The notes: generated by a model not told the origin, from the letters alone. 64,000 nt of DNA from Nitrosopumilus sp. (GCF_025699255.1 NZ_JAILWA010000005.1:33611-97610); one strand, 5' to 3'; counted from the stretch's first letter, positions 22,908-32,906 are shown. A program made the numbers and translations.

Positions 22908-22944
22908 ATAATTAATGCCTAAAAATTTGGGAAATTAAATGATT

Positions 22945-24612
22945 CTAATTTTGTTTTATTTCATTCCAAGACGCATTCTCATTTTTTACCCAGAGGAATT
23001 TCTTTTGTAGTGCTGATGTGTACAATTTTTCCCATTCGGCACCAACTTCATCAGTCCATGCCTTAAAGACACGTGGATCAATGTAATTTCTTAAAGATGT
23101 GCCGATGTTGTAATCTTTAGTTTTTTCAGATAAATCGATTTGCAACTCTAATTTTTCCAGTCTTTCTTTGTGTTTTGTTTTTTGCTTTTTAATTTGTTCA
23201 TTTAATGTCTTGATTCTTTTTGTTTTGCTTTTCTTTTGAGTTTCTGTTTTAGGCTCACTTGATTCTACCTTTCTGAGAGTTTCTTGTGTTTTCTTCCAAA
23301 CTTGATCTTTTTCTACCTTTTTGAGAGTATCTCGTTTCTTTTGTAATGATTGCTCAAATGTTTTTGGAATTGTTCTTTTATGATTACACATCATAGCAGC
23401 TTCAAGATTTGCCAATTTTGCATGGTATATTTTCTCAGTTGCAGTCTTGCCTTTCATATTATCGTGTTTGATAAGATAGTCTTTGACTACTGTTGTTGCT
23501 AGATATGTTCTGAACACTTTTGCCGTGAGACCTTTTACAATACTAGAATAGTATTGATTAACATGTCTTGATGTGATATCGTCAAAAATTTCATCCTTTG
23601 GTTTTTTCTTTTCAACTAGTTTCTTGAGATTTTCATGAAACTGTTTATCGTGACCTTCTGCAACTACTGTCTCTTGCCATCTGACACTATCTTTACCTAG
23701 GAAATCAAATTCAATGGAATTTGGTGTGATTTTGATATGTTCTTTTCTTAGGGTTGTAGCACCTACTGTATCAGCTTCATCTGGATCTTTCTCGTCTCCC
23801 ACTCTCATTGCAGTTCTATAAATTAAATAACATGCAGTAGCAATCCTACTGATTTTAGGATCTTTACTTTTCATGTCTTTGACAATTCTGTCTTTGATTT
23901 TTTCAATTTCTCTTGCAAGTTTAACAGCTTTTTCGTACTTTTCTTTGTCTCTGTCTTGTTTTAGTCCTGCAGTATCTGCCAGCCAGACGTATTTTCTTTT
24001 TTGTGTAAGAAAGTCCATCCAACTAGCTAACCACATTGAATTTTTATCATGAATGATCTTTCCCCATTTCCCTTCTGGAACTTTGGCTTCTTTTCCAAGG
24101 TTTAATGTGACATCTTTTGCAGTAACTCTTGGTTTCCATCTTCCTCTCAGTGGATGTTCTCCTCTTCCGATAAATATTCCAGGTGGTTCTGCCATGTAAT
24201 TTCCAACTTCAACTTCTTTTCCGTCCATGATGGCGATTCCATATTTTGCCTTTAATTTTTCTCGTAATTCTTTTCTTTTTGCAGCAAGGGATTTCTTTTC
24301 TTCCTTACTCATCATCTCTTTGAGATCTTTTTCTTTGTCAACAATTTTGTATGCGTTTGAAAAATCAATATCTTCATAAGATATTTTTTTAAATTTAGAA
24401 TCTAACGTTTTTGCAAAATCTGCTGTAAAGTTTTTCTGAAAAACTTTGTCTTGTGCATACGGGGTGTCTTTCTTTTTTGCCCATTGATACACCATTTCTT
24501 CCTGGTTTAGATCAAGATTTACTGTCTCTCCTTTTATCTTGATCTTGATTCCTTGAGCCTCGTATGCAGGCGGAAACAAAATTCCATTATGTTGCAGAGT
24601 TTTCCATTTCAT
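22945..24612 (-). CDS. DNA topoisomerase IB (eukaryote/thaumarchaeal type)
   Basis: This 555-aa enzyme relaxes DNA supercoils by a transient 3'-phosphotyrosine. The N-terminal core-domain sequence (WKTLQHNGILFPPAYE, GIFIGRGEHPLRGRWKPRVT) and catalytic region (YRTAMRVGDEKD, then FDFLGKDSVRW) match eukaryotic Top1. The active Tyr is Tyr510 in SLRNYIDPRVFKAW. A Lys-rich coiled linker (KKRDTLKKVEKDQVWKKTQE and following) connects core and C-terminal domains. Presence of this gene is a hallmark of Thaumarchaeota among archaea. Confidence 0.95.
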   Translation of the reverse strand: MKWKTLQHNGILFPPAYEAQGIKIKIKGETVNLDLNQEEMVYQWAKKKDTPYAQDKVFQKNFTADFAKTLDSKFKKISYEDIDFSNAYKIVDKEKDLKEMMSKEEKKSLAAKRKELREKLKAKYGIAIMDGKEVEVGNYMAEPPGIFIGRGEHPLRGRWKPRVTAKDVTLNLGKEAKVPEGKWGKIIHDKNSMWLASWMDFLTQKRKYVWLADTAGLKQDRDKEKYEKAVKLAREIEKIKDRIVKDMKSKDPKISRIATACYLIYRTAMRVGDEKDPDEADTVGATTLRKEHIKITPNSIEFDFLGKDSVRWQETVVAEGHDKQFHENLKKLVEKKKPKDEIFDDITSRHVNQYYSSIVKGLTAKVFRTYLATTVVKDYLIKHDNMKGKTATEKIYHAKLANLEAAMMCNHKRTIPKTFEQSLQKKRDTLKKVEKDQVWKKTQETLRKVESSEPKTETQKKSKTKRIKTLNEQIKKQKTKHKERLEKLELQIDLSEKTKDYNIGTSLRNYIDPRVFKAWTDEVGAEWEKLYTSALQKKFLWVKNENASWNEIKQN

Positions 24613-24687
24613 ATCATTTCACTAAAATTGTGGACTTTGATGAAATTCTATCCTATCTGTATATCAATTTAGCGTACAAGTACGATG

Positions 24688-25518
24688 TCAGCTAGGAAAT
24701 AGCTCTTTACTCATGTATTTTTCAAATTCTAGGTCTGTTTTCATCTTTTTTGCCTCCATAAACATCGCAGCATCAGTACCTACCACGTATCTAGGCAACA
24801 TTTCATCATCATGAATTGCTTTCATAACCACATCTGCTACTTGCGAAGGCGCAGTTCCCATTTCTACCATCATTTTCAGTCCTGCTAAAATATTGTCTGT
24901 TAATGTCTTGTATTTTGGATCTATTTTTGATTCTGGAACTTTCATTGAATTAAAAAAGTTTGTTTTGATAACTCCTGGCTCTATCATGGTGGTCTTGATT
25001 CCAAATTGACCAAGCTCATATCTTAGACATTCTCCTAATCCTTCCAATGCAAATTTTGAGCTGATATAAGCTGGAGAACCTGGTAATCCCATTCGTCCTA
25101 CAACTGAACTGATGTTAATTATCTTGCCAGAATTTTGTTTTCGCATAATTGGGGCAACTTCTTGAATTATTCTTACAATGCTAAAAAAATTTGTTTCAAA
25201 CTGTTTTCTAAAATCATCTACTGCTAGATCCTCAGTACATCCAAACTGACCATATCCTGCATTGTTAACTAGTACGTCTAATCTTCCACTATCTTCAATG
25301 ATTTTTTTAATTGCAGAAATGATTGATTCTTCTTTATCTACATCCAATTCAATTACTTCTATTGGAAGATTTTCTTTTTCTGCTGCATGTTTTAACTCTC
25401 CTGATTTTTTAACATCTCTCATACTTGCAAATGTATGATATCCTTCTCTTGCTAGTGATAACGCAGTCTCTAAACCGATTCCGGATGAACTGCCTGTGAC
25501 AAGAGCAACTTTTTCCAT
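24688..25518 (-). CDS. Short-chain dehydrogenase/reductase (SDR)
   Basis: A classical SDR of 276 aa: NAD(P)-binding TGSSSGIG at about 8-15, NNAGYGQFG, catalytic Ser in NISSV and Y-x-x-x-K in YISSKFAL, then the substrate-cap region. A basic Arg/Lys after beta-2 (MRDVKKS) hints at NADPH. Substrate unknown. Stands alone between topoisomerase IB and the helicase. Confidence 0.9.
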   Translation of the reverse strand: MEKVALVTGSSSGIGLETALSLAREGYHTFASMRDVKKSGELKHAAEKENLPIEVIELDVDKEESIISAIKKIIEDSGRLDVLVNNAGYGQFGCTEDLAVDDFRKQFETNFFSIVRIIQEVAPIMRKQNSGKIINISSVVGRMGLPGSPAYISSKFALEGLGECLRYELGQFGIKTTMIEPGVIKTNFFNSMKVPESKIDPKYKTLTDNILAGLKMMVEMGTAPSQVADVVMKAIHDDEMLPRYVVGTDAAMFMEAKKMKTDLEFEKYMSKELFPS

Positions 25519-25560
25519 ATTGATTGTAAATTCTTGTTATATTTATCCCATTTTGATTAA

Positions 25561-28071
25561 TTACACAAGTGGCTTGTCTCCTTCAAGAGGATCAACCAAT
25601 TCTGTTTTCTCTCCATCATTTATCCGCTCCAAAATCTCTAATGCTGAATGTTTGTGAAGATATTCATTGTTGTTTCCACATCTGTATGAAAATGTACATC
25701 TGGGACAACCTGATTCATTTTTGCATGGGCATTCTTTGACAATAAACATACTTCTTTCTAATGATTTTTCAAATCTGTCGTAAAGGGCTTTACTGGCTCC
25801 GCTGCCTCCAATTGCTCCATCGTAAATGAAAATTAAGCCTGAGGTGCCTAATGATATGCCTCCTAAATCTTGAGAAACCCCTCCTGTTATCATGTTGCTG
25901 CCCTCAATTACTACATGTTCTGTTGCATGATATCCACTAGCTTCAGTATATTCTTCATCTTCTGCTTCATCCATTGTTTTCATTGGTCTTGGTGCATGAA
26001 ATACAATTCCCTTTGTAATAAAATCATATTCTAATGGGATGTCTAGTTGAACTTTTTCTCCCTGAGTGATTTCTTGCCCTAACTCTATGTTGACATAACC
26101 GTATACTTTTTTCTCAATATGTAATTTACAAAACGCAATTTCTATGCCATTAGCTTTTCTTCTCTCGTAGATGGTTTCAATTGTTGGCCATTCTTCAGTT
26201 AATGACTTTGTATAGTATGGATAATCTCTTGGAATTCTTTCCAATTCTACATAATTGTTTTTTGGATAATCAAATTCTTTCACCCTATAACGAATTCCAG
26301 CTAGAAAATAGATTGCATCTTTATGTAATTCTTCTAATGCGATTGGCAACACTCTGTCTCCAACTTTTTTTCCATCTAAGAAAATATCAATTGATTTTCC
26401 AATCCCTCTGATGCTGTATTCGTTTAGCATTGAATTAATTTTATCAAAATTTGGAATTATTCTATTATTGAATTCTTTTAAATTTTCATTTATGATGTGA
26501 CGTTCTATAATCTCTTGGTGTTCTTTAAGCTCATGTTTTGATATTGGTCTATCACATGCCATTGCTAAAACCTGAAATTCTTCCACAAAGGGGTTTTTGG
26601 GATCTATGTATGTTTTTTCAATATCTTCAAAATAATCATCAGGATGATTTTTGTAATATTGTGATATCGGATCATTTCCTAATGCTAAGAATGCATATCC
26701 TCTTTGTCCTTTTCTTGCAGCTCTTCCTATCCTTTGAATTAGTCTATTCACTGGAATTGTTGATGATATTACACAGTCGACATTTCCTACGTCTATGCCT
26801 AATTCAAGCGTAGGTGTGCATGAAATTGCTTGCAGTTTATCTTCTTTGAATTGTTTCTCAACTGATGTTCTATAATTTGCCATTAAACCAGCTCGATGAA
26901 CTTTGATGTTTACTTTTTGTCTTTTTGCCTGCATTGCTAGAAGTTCTGAGTTTAGATGAGAGTTGTTAAACACCATTGTCTTATGATTTTTCTGGGTGAG
27001 TTTTTTTGTTAATTCTACCATAAGTGCCCTTTGTGTTCGAAGAGATGGAAATAACATTGCAAAATCTGTTTTTCCTTTTTTGCCCGAACCTTGAATCTTA
27101 TTCATTTTTTCTCCAAATAATTTTTGACAAAATTCTTTTGCATCATCAAGTGTTGCTGATGCTGCGACAAATTGTAGTTTGTTAGTACAAATCCTCTTTA
27201 ATCGTTTTATGATGTAATGTACATTTGTTCCAAAAATTCCTGAATATACATGGGCTTCATCTGTTACAAGAATTCTAACTGATGTTAACAATGTTGAAAA
27301 CTTTGTTTGGTGCCACATGTGATAATGTAGTACATCAAAATTTGTAATTAGTATTTGAGGAGGATTGTCTATTATTTCTCTTCTTTCATTTATTTTAGTA
27401 TCTCCATCAAAGACTTTTACTTCAACATCAATTTTTTCTGCAAATTTTTGGATTTTTGGATATTGATCACGTGATAATGCTTTTGTGGGATATACAAAAA
27501 TTGCAAAAACATTTCCTTCGTTTGCATCTTTTTTTATTCTTTGAATAACGGGAATCAAAAATGCTTCAGTTTTCCCAGATGCTGTAGGTGCTTCTATGAT
27601 CACATTTTCTCCAAATGAAATTTCTTCAATTGCTTCTTGTTGGAATTTATAAAATTGCTCAATTTTTAATTCTGTGAGATGTTGTGTTATTGATTCATCT
27701 AGTCCTAAATCTTCTACTTTACAGCCCATTTTAGGCTCAGGATTACTCAATATTTTGTATTGTGAAATGTAATCTTTTTTTGAATAAAGAATTTCCTCAG
27801 TGATTTTGTCTGGCTTGTTTTTGCCAATCATTTCTTTAATTTCGCTTTCTCCTCTTACGATTCCTTCATCTTTTAGTCCTTCAGACAATCCTTCTTTTGT
27901 GACTAATCCCTTGTCGAATCTGGATAAGAATTCAAGAAAAACCTCGTCTACATTTTTTGAGAATTCCAACAAATCCTCGATCCCACATTTTTCACATGAG
28001 ACGTGCATTTTTTTGTTGAATGTTTTTTGGATTTCAATTTTTGATTTGCATTTGGGACATGAAAATTTCAA
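25561..28071 (-). CDS. SF2 DEAH-type helicase with C-terminal DUF1998 (MrfA/Hrq1-like)
   Basis: The 836-aa protein starts at TTG 28071. Order: N-terminal zinc ribbon (SCPKCKSK, SCEKCG); helicase core with motif I APTASGKTEAF, motif II TDEAHVYSG, motif III AASATLDD and motif VI QRIGRAARKGQ; then a C-terminal DUF1998-type domain ending in a four-Cys cluster (CPCKNESGCPRC...YRCGNNNEY). Hrq1/MrfA helicases act 3'-5' on DNA repair substrates such as crosslinks. It is divergent from a DNA methylase 80-95 bases away. Confidence 0.88.
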   Translation of the reverse strand: MKFSCPKCKSKIEIQKTFNKKMHVSCEKCGIEDLLEFSKNVDEVFLEFLSRFDKGLVTKEGLSEGLKDEGIVRGESEIKEMIGKNKPDKITEEILYSKKDYISQYKILSNPEPKMGCKVEDLGLDESITQHLTELKIEQFYKFQQEAIEEISFGENVIIEAPTASGKTEAFLIPVIQRIKKDANEGNVFAIFVYPTKALSRDQYPKIQKFAEKIDVEVKVFDGDTKINERREIIDNPPQILITNFDVLHYHMWHQTKFSTLLTSVRILVTDEAHVYSGIFGTNVHYIIKRLKRICTNKLQFVAASATLDDAKEFCQKLFGEKMNKIQGSGKKGKTDFAMLFPSLRTQRALMVELTKKLTQKNHKTMVFNNSHLNSELLAMQAKRQKVNIKVHRAGLMANYRTSVEKQFKEDKLQAISCTPTLELGIDVGNVDCVISSTIPVNRLIQRIGRAARKGQRGYAFLALGNDPISQYYKNHPDDYFEDIEKTYIDPKNPFVEEFQVLAMACDRPISKHELKEHQEIIERHIINENLKEFNNRIIPNFDKINSMLNEYSIRGIGKSIDIFLDGKKVGDRVLPIALEELHKDAIYFLAGIRYRVKEFDYPKNNYVELERIPRDYPYYTKSLTEEWPTIETIYERRKANGIEIAFCKLHIEKKVYGYVNIELGQEITQGEKVQLDIPLEYDFITKGIVFHAPRPMKTMDEAEDEEYTEASGYHATEHVVIEGSNMITGGVSQDLGGISLGTSGLIFIYDGAIGGSGASKALYDRFEKSLERSMFIVKECPCKNESGCPRCTFSYRCGNNNEYLHKHSALEILERINDGEKTELVDPLEGDKPLV

Positions 28072-28165
28072 GATCTATTTAGCTAGAGAAGATTCATGAT
28101 TTATTGGTTGATGAGGTTTATGACCCATGACATTATTAAGATAGGACGGAGTGTTGAATTTAAAA

Positions 28166-28942
28166 ATGAAAAAAATAGAAATTAACAAAATTTACAATCA
28201 AAATTGTATAGAAGGAATGAGTTTAATTCCTAAAAATAAAATTGACCTTGTCATTACTGATCCGCCATTCGCTATTGATTTTAAGGCAAAAAAGGCAAAT
28301 TATAACAGAACCTCGTCTAGAGTATTATCTGGCTATAATGAGATAAAGCCTCAAGACTATTATGATTTTACATTTGATTGGATGAGTGAGGTATATCGAA
28401 TTCTAAAAGATTCTGGAAGCATGTATGTTTTTTCTGGATGGAATAATCTAAAGGATATTTTACGTGTATTGGATGATGTTGGATTTACCACTGTAAATCA
28501 TATAATTTGGAAATACCAATTTGGTGTTGTTACTAAAAGAAAATTTGTAACTTCCCACTATCACTGTCTTTATGTTTGTAAAAATGATAAGAAACGAAAA
28601 TTCTTTCCCTTTACTAGATTCAAAAAAGATGATAAAACTAAAGATGGACGCAGCCTTCATTATAAAGACAAAGAAGATGTTTGGAATATCAAAAGGGAAT
28701 ACTGGACAGGAGATGAAAAAACCCCCACGAAACTTCCTTCTGAAATAATTCAAAAATTATTAGAATATTCAAGTGAAAAAAATGATCTTATATTTGATCC
28801 ATTTCTTGGTTCTGGACAAGTGGCAGTAGTAAGCAAGTCTCTTAAGAGAAAGTTTCTGGGATTTGAAATTGTTCCAGATTATTACAAATTTGCTAAAAAA
28901 CGACTTGATACTGATAGTTACAGGATCAAAAAGTCAAAATAA
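28166..28942 (+). CDS. DNA (N4-cytosine/N6-adenine) methyltransferase, beta class
   Basis: About 258 aa from ATG 28166 (GTG 28151 is in frame). Catalytic motif IV DLVITDPPFAIDF is near the N-terminus, and the SAM-binding motif I DPFLGSGQVAVVSKSLKRKF near the C-terminus, the beta-class order. There is no adjacent restriction endonuclease, so it is a solitary methylase that could mark DNA for regulation or host protection. Divergent from the DUF1998 helicase. Confidence 0.9.
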   Translation: MKKIEINKIYNQNCIEGMSLIPKNKIDLVITDPPFAIDFKAKKANYNRTSSRVLSGYNEIKPQDYYDFTFDWMSEVYRILKDSGSMYVFSGWNNLKDILRVLDDVGFTTVNHIIWKYQFGVVTKRKFVTSHYHCLYVCKNDKKRKFFPFTRFKKDDKTKDGRSLHYKDKEDVWNIKREYWTGDEKTPTKLPSEIIQKLLEYSSEKNDLIFDPFLGSGQVAVVSKSLKRKFLGFEIVPDYYKFAKKRLDTDSYRIKKSK

Positions 28943-29290
28943 TTATTTTTTCTCTTCTACTTCATCTGTTCTTTTTTGACCAATTTTTGAAGCAATACTT
29001 TGTCGCAACTCATCATCTGTCTTGCCTTCAATTTTCACTCCTGCTGATTTTGCAATCATTTCTAATTTCTCACGTTCTGATTCAACTGGACCTGAAATTT
29101 TGGGAGTTTCTTCTGTGACTTCTTTCATCTGCTCTTGAATTTCGTTTTTAGCTTTGTTATATTCATTGACTGCTTTTCCCATTTTCTTTGCTGCTCCTGG
29201 AAGTTTACCTGTTCCCAAAATCAAAACCAGCGCTACAAAAATTATAATCATCCATTCACTTCCACCAATGTTTAGTGAATTTTCTAACAT
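28943..29290 (-). CDS. tatA: Twin-arginine translocase subunit TatA/E
   Basis: 115 aa with the canonical layout: one N-terminal membrane helix (EWMIIIFVALVLILG), a Gly hinge in GTGKLPGAAKKMGKAV, an amphipathic helix and a long charged tail. TatA oligomers form the conduit for folded proteins, such as cofactor-containing exported enzymes. Its stop abuts that of the methylase; convergent. Confidence 0.92.
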   Translation of the reverse strand: MLENSLNIGGSEWMIIIFVALVLILGTGKLPGAAKKMGKAVNEYNKAKNEIQEQMKEVTEETPKISGPVESEREKLEMIAKSAGVKIEGKTDDELRQSIASKIGQKRTDEVEEKK

Positions 29291-29415
29291 GTTTTGATGA
29301 TCTTTAATTTGAAATTAAACCTAATGTCTCAATCTATGCCTAAATTAGTAATTTATTGAATATCATTACTGAGAAGGACTAATTGATTTAAATAAATTCA
29401 GAACTATGAATTCTT

Positions 29416-29730
29416 ATGAAAAAAATCGAAGCGATTGTTCGAACTGATTTAAAAGATGCAGTTATTGCTGCAATCAAAAAAGTTGGTGTTGGCGGTGTAA
29501 CTGTACATCAAGTTCAAGGGCAAGGTGCTCAGGATCCTCCTTTGGTTGGACAGTTCTTCAGCAGAGATATGATAATCTGTGTTGTTGATGATCCTAAACT
29601 GGATGAAATCTTAGATGCAATAGCAAATGTTGCTTGTACTGGAACTAAAGGAGATGGCAAAGTCTTTGTGACTCCTATTGATGATGCACTTGATCTTTGC
29701 ACTAAAAAACGTGGAACAATGGATATCTAA
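29416..29730 (+). CDS. PII-family signalling protein (GlnB/GlnK-like) with altered T-loop
   Basis: 104 aa. It has the PII frame: KIEAIVRTDLKDAVIAAIKK at the N-terminus, the B-loop TGTKGDGKVFV and the C-terminal RGTMDI. The T-loop region reads GQGAQDPPLVGQFFSRDMII, shorter than the usual loop and without the uridylylated Tyr51 or nearby basic residues. It may sense ADP/ATP or 2-oxoglutarate but contact a different target. No ammonium transporter is adjacent. Confidence 0.85.
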   Translation: MKKIEAIVRTDLKDAVIAAIKKVGVGGVTVHQVQGQGAQDPPLVGQFFSRDMIICVVDDPKLDEILDAIANVACTGTKGDGKVFVTPIDDALDLCTKKRGTMDI

Positions 29731-29732
29731 TT

Positions 29733-30881
29733 TTAGATTCTCTGTGGTTCTAGTTTCTTTCTCGCATTTATTGCAAATAGTGAAACACCAATTCCTATGA
29801 TACAAAAGACAACATATGGTGTTTCATTTCCAAATGACTGTGTAATGGGACCTCCTATGGTTGGTCCTATAGCCCATCCCATACCAAATATTGTTTCATA
29901 TGCACCAATAATTTTACCTGAAATTCCTTTACGTGTTTTACTCAAAATTATTTCTAATGTTAATGGGAAAAATATGCTAAATCCAAACCCCATCAAAACT
30001 AAAGCTATTCCAAAAGTAATAATTGAATCTGCAACGACTGATAGTGCCAATCCTGCAGAAACTGCTATTGTTCCTGCAATCAACGTTTGACTCGTTCTTC
30101 TTGCAAATTTTCCTACCAGTGCAAGAGATGCCACACGTGAGATTCCAAAAATAAAATACAATAACAAAATGTCTGATGCAGACATTCCGTTGTCATTGAG
30201 AAAAGCTGGATATATTGTTAGAATAATTCCAAAAGATGAAGTACAAAATATCAACAAAATAATTACTTCGGGAAATCGTTTCATTTCCTTAATTGATGAA
30301 AATGAAAATCTTTCATGATGTTTTTTTACGCTCTTTTGTGATGCTAATAGAGAGGTGATTATTGCTGCAGCGAGGATAAATGCTGCAATTTGGAACAGAA
30401 TTCTATATGTTGTATCCAATCCTTCCAGCAAAACTGTGCCTAATAATGGCCCTGCCATAAACCCAATTACAAAAAACATTGTAAACCATGAGATGTGTTT
30501 TACTCTATTTTGCTCCGAACTTTGATTTGAGATAATTGCTTCACAAGGAGGCCAAAAAAATGCATGAGCAATTCCGGTCATGATTCTAAATCCCATTATT
30601 TCTGGAACTGATTGTGCTATTGACAGAAGATAGATCGATGCAGAATTTATTGCAACTCCTAAAGATAACAAATACCCATTGTTGAATCTATCAAGTAAAA
30701 TTCCTACAAAAAGAGGAATGAACATGTATGGGATGAAATTTGTTAATCCGATTAATCCTAATTCAGAATATGTTGCACCTATGATATTTTTTGCAAATAC
30801 TGGAAGAATTGGACCATGTAATCCATATGAAATTCCAATGATTAAACCTGTGATATTGATTAGTATGAGAACTTTGTTCAT
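29733..30881 (-). CDS. Major facilitator superfamily (MFS) transporter
   Basis: 382 aa, about 12 hydrophobic helices. MFS signatures are visible in loop 2-3 (GILLDRFNNGYLLSLG) and the inter-half loop. Substrate unknown. It overlaps the stop of the upstream methyltransferase by 4 bases (ATGA), so the two form an operon. Confidence 0.85.
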   Translation of the reverse strand: MNKVLILINITGLIIGISYGLHGPILPVFAKNIIGATYSELGLIGLTNFIPYMFIPLFVGILLDRFNNGYLLSLGVAINSASIYLLSIAQSVPEIMGFRIMTGIAHAFFWPPCEAIISNQSSEQNRVKHISWFTMFFVIGFMAGPLLGTVLLEGLDTTYRILFQIAAFILAAAIITSLLASQKSVKKHHERFSFSSIKEMKRFPEVIILLIFCTSSFGIILTIYPAFLNDNGMSASDILLLYFIFGISRVASLALVGKFARRTSQTLIAGTIAVSAGLALSVVADSIITFGIALVLMGFGFSIFFPLTLEIILSKTRKGISGKIIGAYETIFGMGWAIGPTIGGPITQSFGNETPYVVFCIIGIGVSLFAINARKKLEPQRI

Positions 30882-31567
30882 TTGTATGCGGCAACCATTA
30901 TTGCTCCGCCCATAAGATCTTTCTCAAACTCTACTCTTGAAAATTTTTCAAGAATTAGTCTTTCCAGTTTTTTATTTTGTGGCCATCTTTTGTATGTTCC
31001 ATACAAAGTTCCAAATTTTAATCCTAATCTGCCCCCTGCTGCAAATGCTAGAATCGGCAGAATACATCTGAGATAAAATGAAACTCCTGCTCTGAAGAAT
31101 GATTCATCTGGTTTTCCTAAATCCACAATCACAAATCTTCCTCCTTTCTTCAACACCCTGTGAATTTCAGAAATTGCTATTCTTAGATTAATTGCATCTC
31201 TTAATGAGTACCCGCATAATACCGCATCAAATTCTTCATCTTTGAATGGAATATGTTCAAAAACACCATTTGCCATGTCTGGAGTTTTCTCAAAAAATGT
31301 ACCTGTATTTTTTAACATGGGTACCAGAGGATCATATAGTGTAATTGAGATCTTACCCCCTGTAAGTCTTGAAGCTGTTTTAGACATATTTCCAAAACCA
31401 GACCCTGCATCTAAGATTTTGTTTCCTGGAAGGACTCTTTTTGAAATTCCTCTAACTCTATGTTCTTTGTCTTTACCTAGTGAAATAATTGAATTTACTT
31501 TATCATAAATTGGAATGATTTCTCGAAGTACTTCCATTACTTCTCCCCAATAACTTCCTAAACCCAT
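30878..31567 (-). CDS. Class I SAM methyltransferase, UbiE/MenG-like
   Basis: 229 aa. It has UbiE-type features: YDKVNSIISLGKDKEHR near the N-terminus, motif I ILDAGSGFGNMSKTA, and FDAVLCGYSLRDAINLRIAI then EIHRVLKKGGRFVIVDLGKP. Enzymes of this kind methylate quinone precursors, and a menaquinone/thermoplasmaquinone role would suit an aerobic archaeon. Coupled to the MFS gene. Identification as quinone methylase is inference. Confidence 0.75.
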   Translation of the reverse strand: MGLGSYWGEVMEVLREIIPIYDKVNSIISLGKDKEHRVRGISKRVLPGNKILDAGSGFGNMSKTASRLTGGKISITLYDPLVPMLKNTGTFFEKTPDMANGVFEHIPFKDEEFDAVLCGYSLRDAINLRIAISEIHRVLKKGGRFVIVDLGKPDESFFRAGVSFYLRCILPILAFAAGGRLGLKFGTLYGTYKRWPQNKKLERLILEKFSRVEFEKDLMGGAIMVAAYK

Positions 31568-31616
31568 AATCTATCGTCTCAGTATACTTGTTTGAATAGT
31601 TTTCAAATCAAAGAGT

Positions 31617-32342
31617 TTACTGTGAAGCAAACTTTGATGAATTTTGAGAATAATTTTGTAAATCCGATTCTGAAACTTTCTCAAAGACTTTTGCTTCAGA
31701 TGTAACTTTGGCCATTTTGATATGATTAATTCCTTCTTTTGCTTCTGTTTTAAGATTAATTGCTGCTATTGCCAAAGACGCTGCATCTTCTAAACTCAAA
31801 TCATTGTTGTAATGTTTTTCCAAGAATGCATTAACATCATCAGAACCTGCACCAATTGCAATCGCTGCAAATTGAACATATGTTCCACTAGGATCAGTCA
31901 CATAGATTGATTCTCCTTTTTGATCAATTCCTGCAATGATCATAGAGACTCCATTTGGTCGCACTCCTCCATATTGTGTAAACTGATGTGCTTGATCAGC
32001 TAAATGTTTAGCAACTGTTGCAACTTCTACAGATTCATCATATGTCATTCTATTTCCTTGTGAGAAAAACCTTGCACCATCTACTTGAACACGTGCATCT
32101 GGAATGTAACCTGCTGCTGCAACTCCAATGTGATAATCAACTTGAAAAATTTTCTGAGTAACATTGCTAGTTTGTAAAGTTCGTGGTTTTTCTTCAACTG
32201 CCATGATTACTCCTTGTTTAGTGGCAATGCCTATTGCTAAAGTTCCTCTTTTTACGGTCTCAATAGCATATTCAACTTGGTAAATTCTACCGTCTGGAGA
32301 ATACATGGTTGGAGTCATATCATACCCACGTGATGCCATCAT
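31617..32342 (-). CDS. psmA: Proteasome subunit alpha
   Basis: 241 aa with the alpha-subunit signature RGYDMTPTMYSPDGRIYQVE and the conserved YAIETVKRGTLAIGI. The N-terminal helix gates the 20S chamber. It does not have the beta-type catalytic Thr. Starts at ATG 32342 or 32339 (MMASRG). Single gene here; the beta subunit is elsewhere. Confidence 0.96.
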   Translation of the reverse strand: MMASRGYDMTPTMYSPDGRIYQVEYAIETVKRGTLAIGIATKQGVIMAVEEKPRTLQTSNVTQKIFQVDYHIGVAAAGYIPDARVQVDGARFFSQGNRMTYDESVEVATVAKHLADQAHQFTQYGGVRPNGVSMIIAGIDQKGESIYVTDPSGTYVQFAAIAIGAGSDDVNAFLEKHYNNDLSLEDAASLAIAAINLKTEAKEGINHIKMAKVTSEAKVFEKVSESDLQNYSQNSSKFASQ

Positions 32343-32452
32343 AATATCACGAGTTCTTTCTCAGTCAATTTAAGGGTAATTGTCCTGCCTGAATTTGGAT
32401 GAGATCTGGAAATACTGTTTTAAGCAAAATTGACTAAATTAATTCAAGAAAT

Positions 32453-32836
32453 ATGGTTAACCAACTACTAGAATTCAAAGAAATCATCAAGTCAAAACAG
32501 ATTTCAGAGCAAAGAAAAACCGATAAACAGACTAGGAAGCTTTTGTTGTATTTGTTTACAAGTACAAGGGGAGGATTTACAAGATTACGAATAATCATTC
32601 ACCTTCTTGAGAAACCATACAATACTCATCAATTGGCTAAAGAATTAGATCTTGATTACAAGGCAATCCAACATCACATGAAAGTACTAGAAAAAAATAA
32701 CATGGTTTCAAGAATAGGTGAAAAATATGGTGCTATCTTTCATCTGTCTAATTTCCTGGAGATAAATATTGGAGCACTTGATGAAGCAATTGACAAATTA
32801 GATAGAAAGATGAATCACACCAAAATTTACATGTGA
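32453..32836 (+). CDS. ArsR-like winged-helix transcriptional regulator
   Basis: 127 aa; N-terminal helix then winged helix with RLRIIIHLLEKPYNTHQLAK, DYKAIQHHMKVLEKNN and wing GEKYGAIFHLS. Paralogue of the regulator at 12787. Divergent from psmA and upstream of glutamate dehydrogenase (71-base gap), so either could be a target. No metal-site motif. Confidence 0.82.
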   Translation: MVNQLLEFKEIIKSKQISEQRKTDKQTRKLLLYLFTSTRGGFTRLRIIIHLLEKPYNTHQLAKELDLDYKAIQHHMKVLEKNNMVSRIGEKYGAIFHLSNFLEINIGALDEAIDKLDRKMNHTKIYM

Positions 32837-32906
32837 TAGTTTCTTAATTTGCGATCTGATTTTATGAACTAAACTTAATATAATATGCTCCGTTTTCAAA
32901 ATTATC

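Noticed and set aside
25561..28942. DISARM-type defence locus
   Set aside because: Only helicase-DUF1998 and a methylase are present; no drmB/drmC-like genes, and MrfA/Hrq1-type helicases are widespread repair genes.
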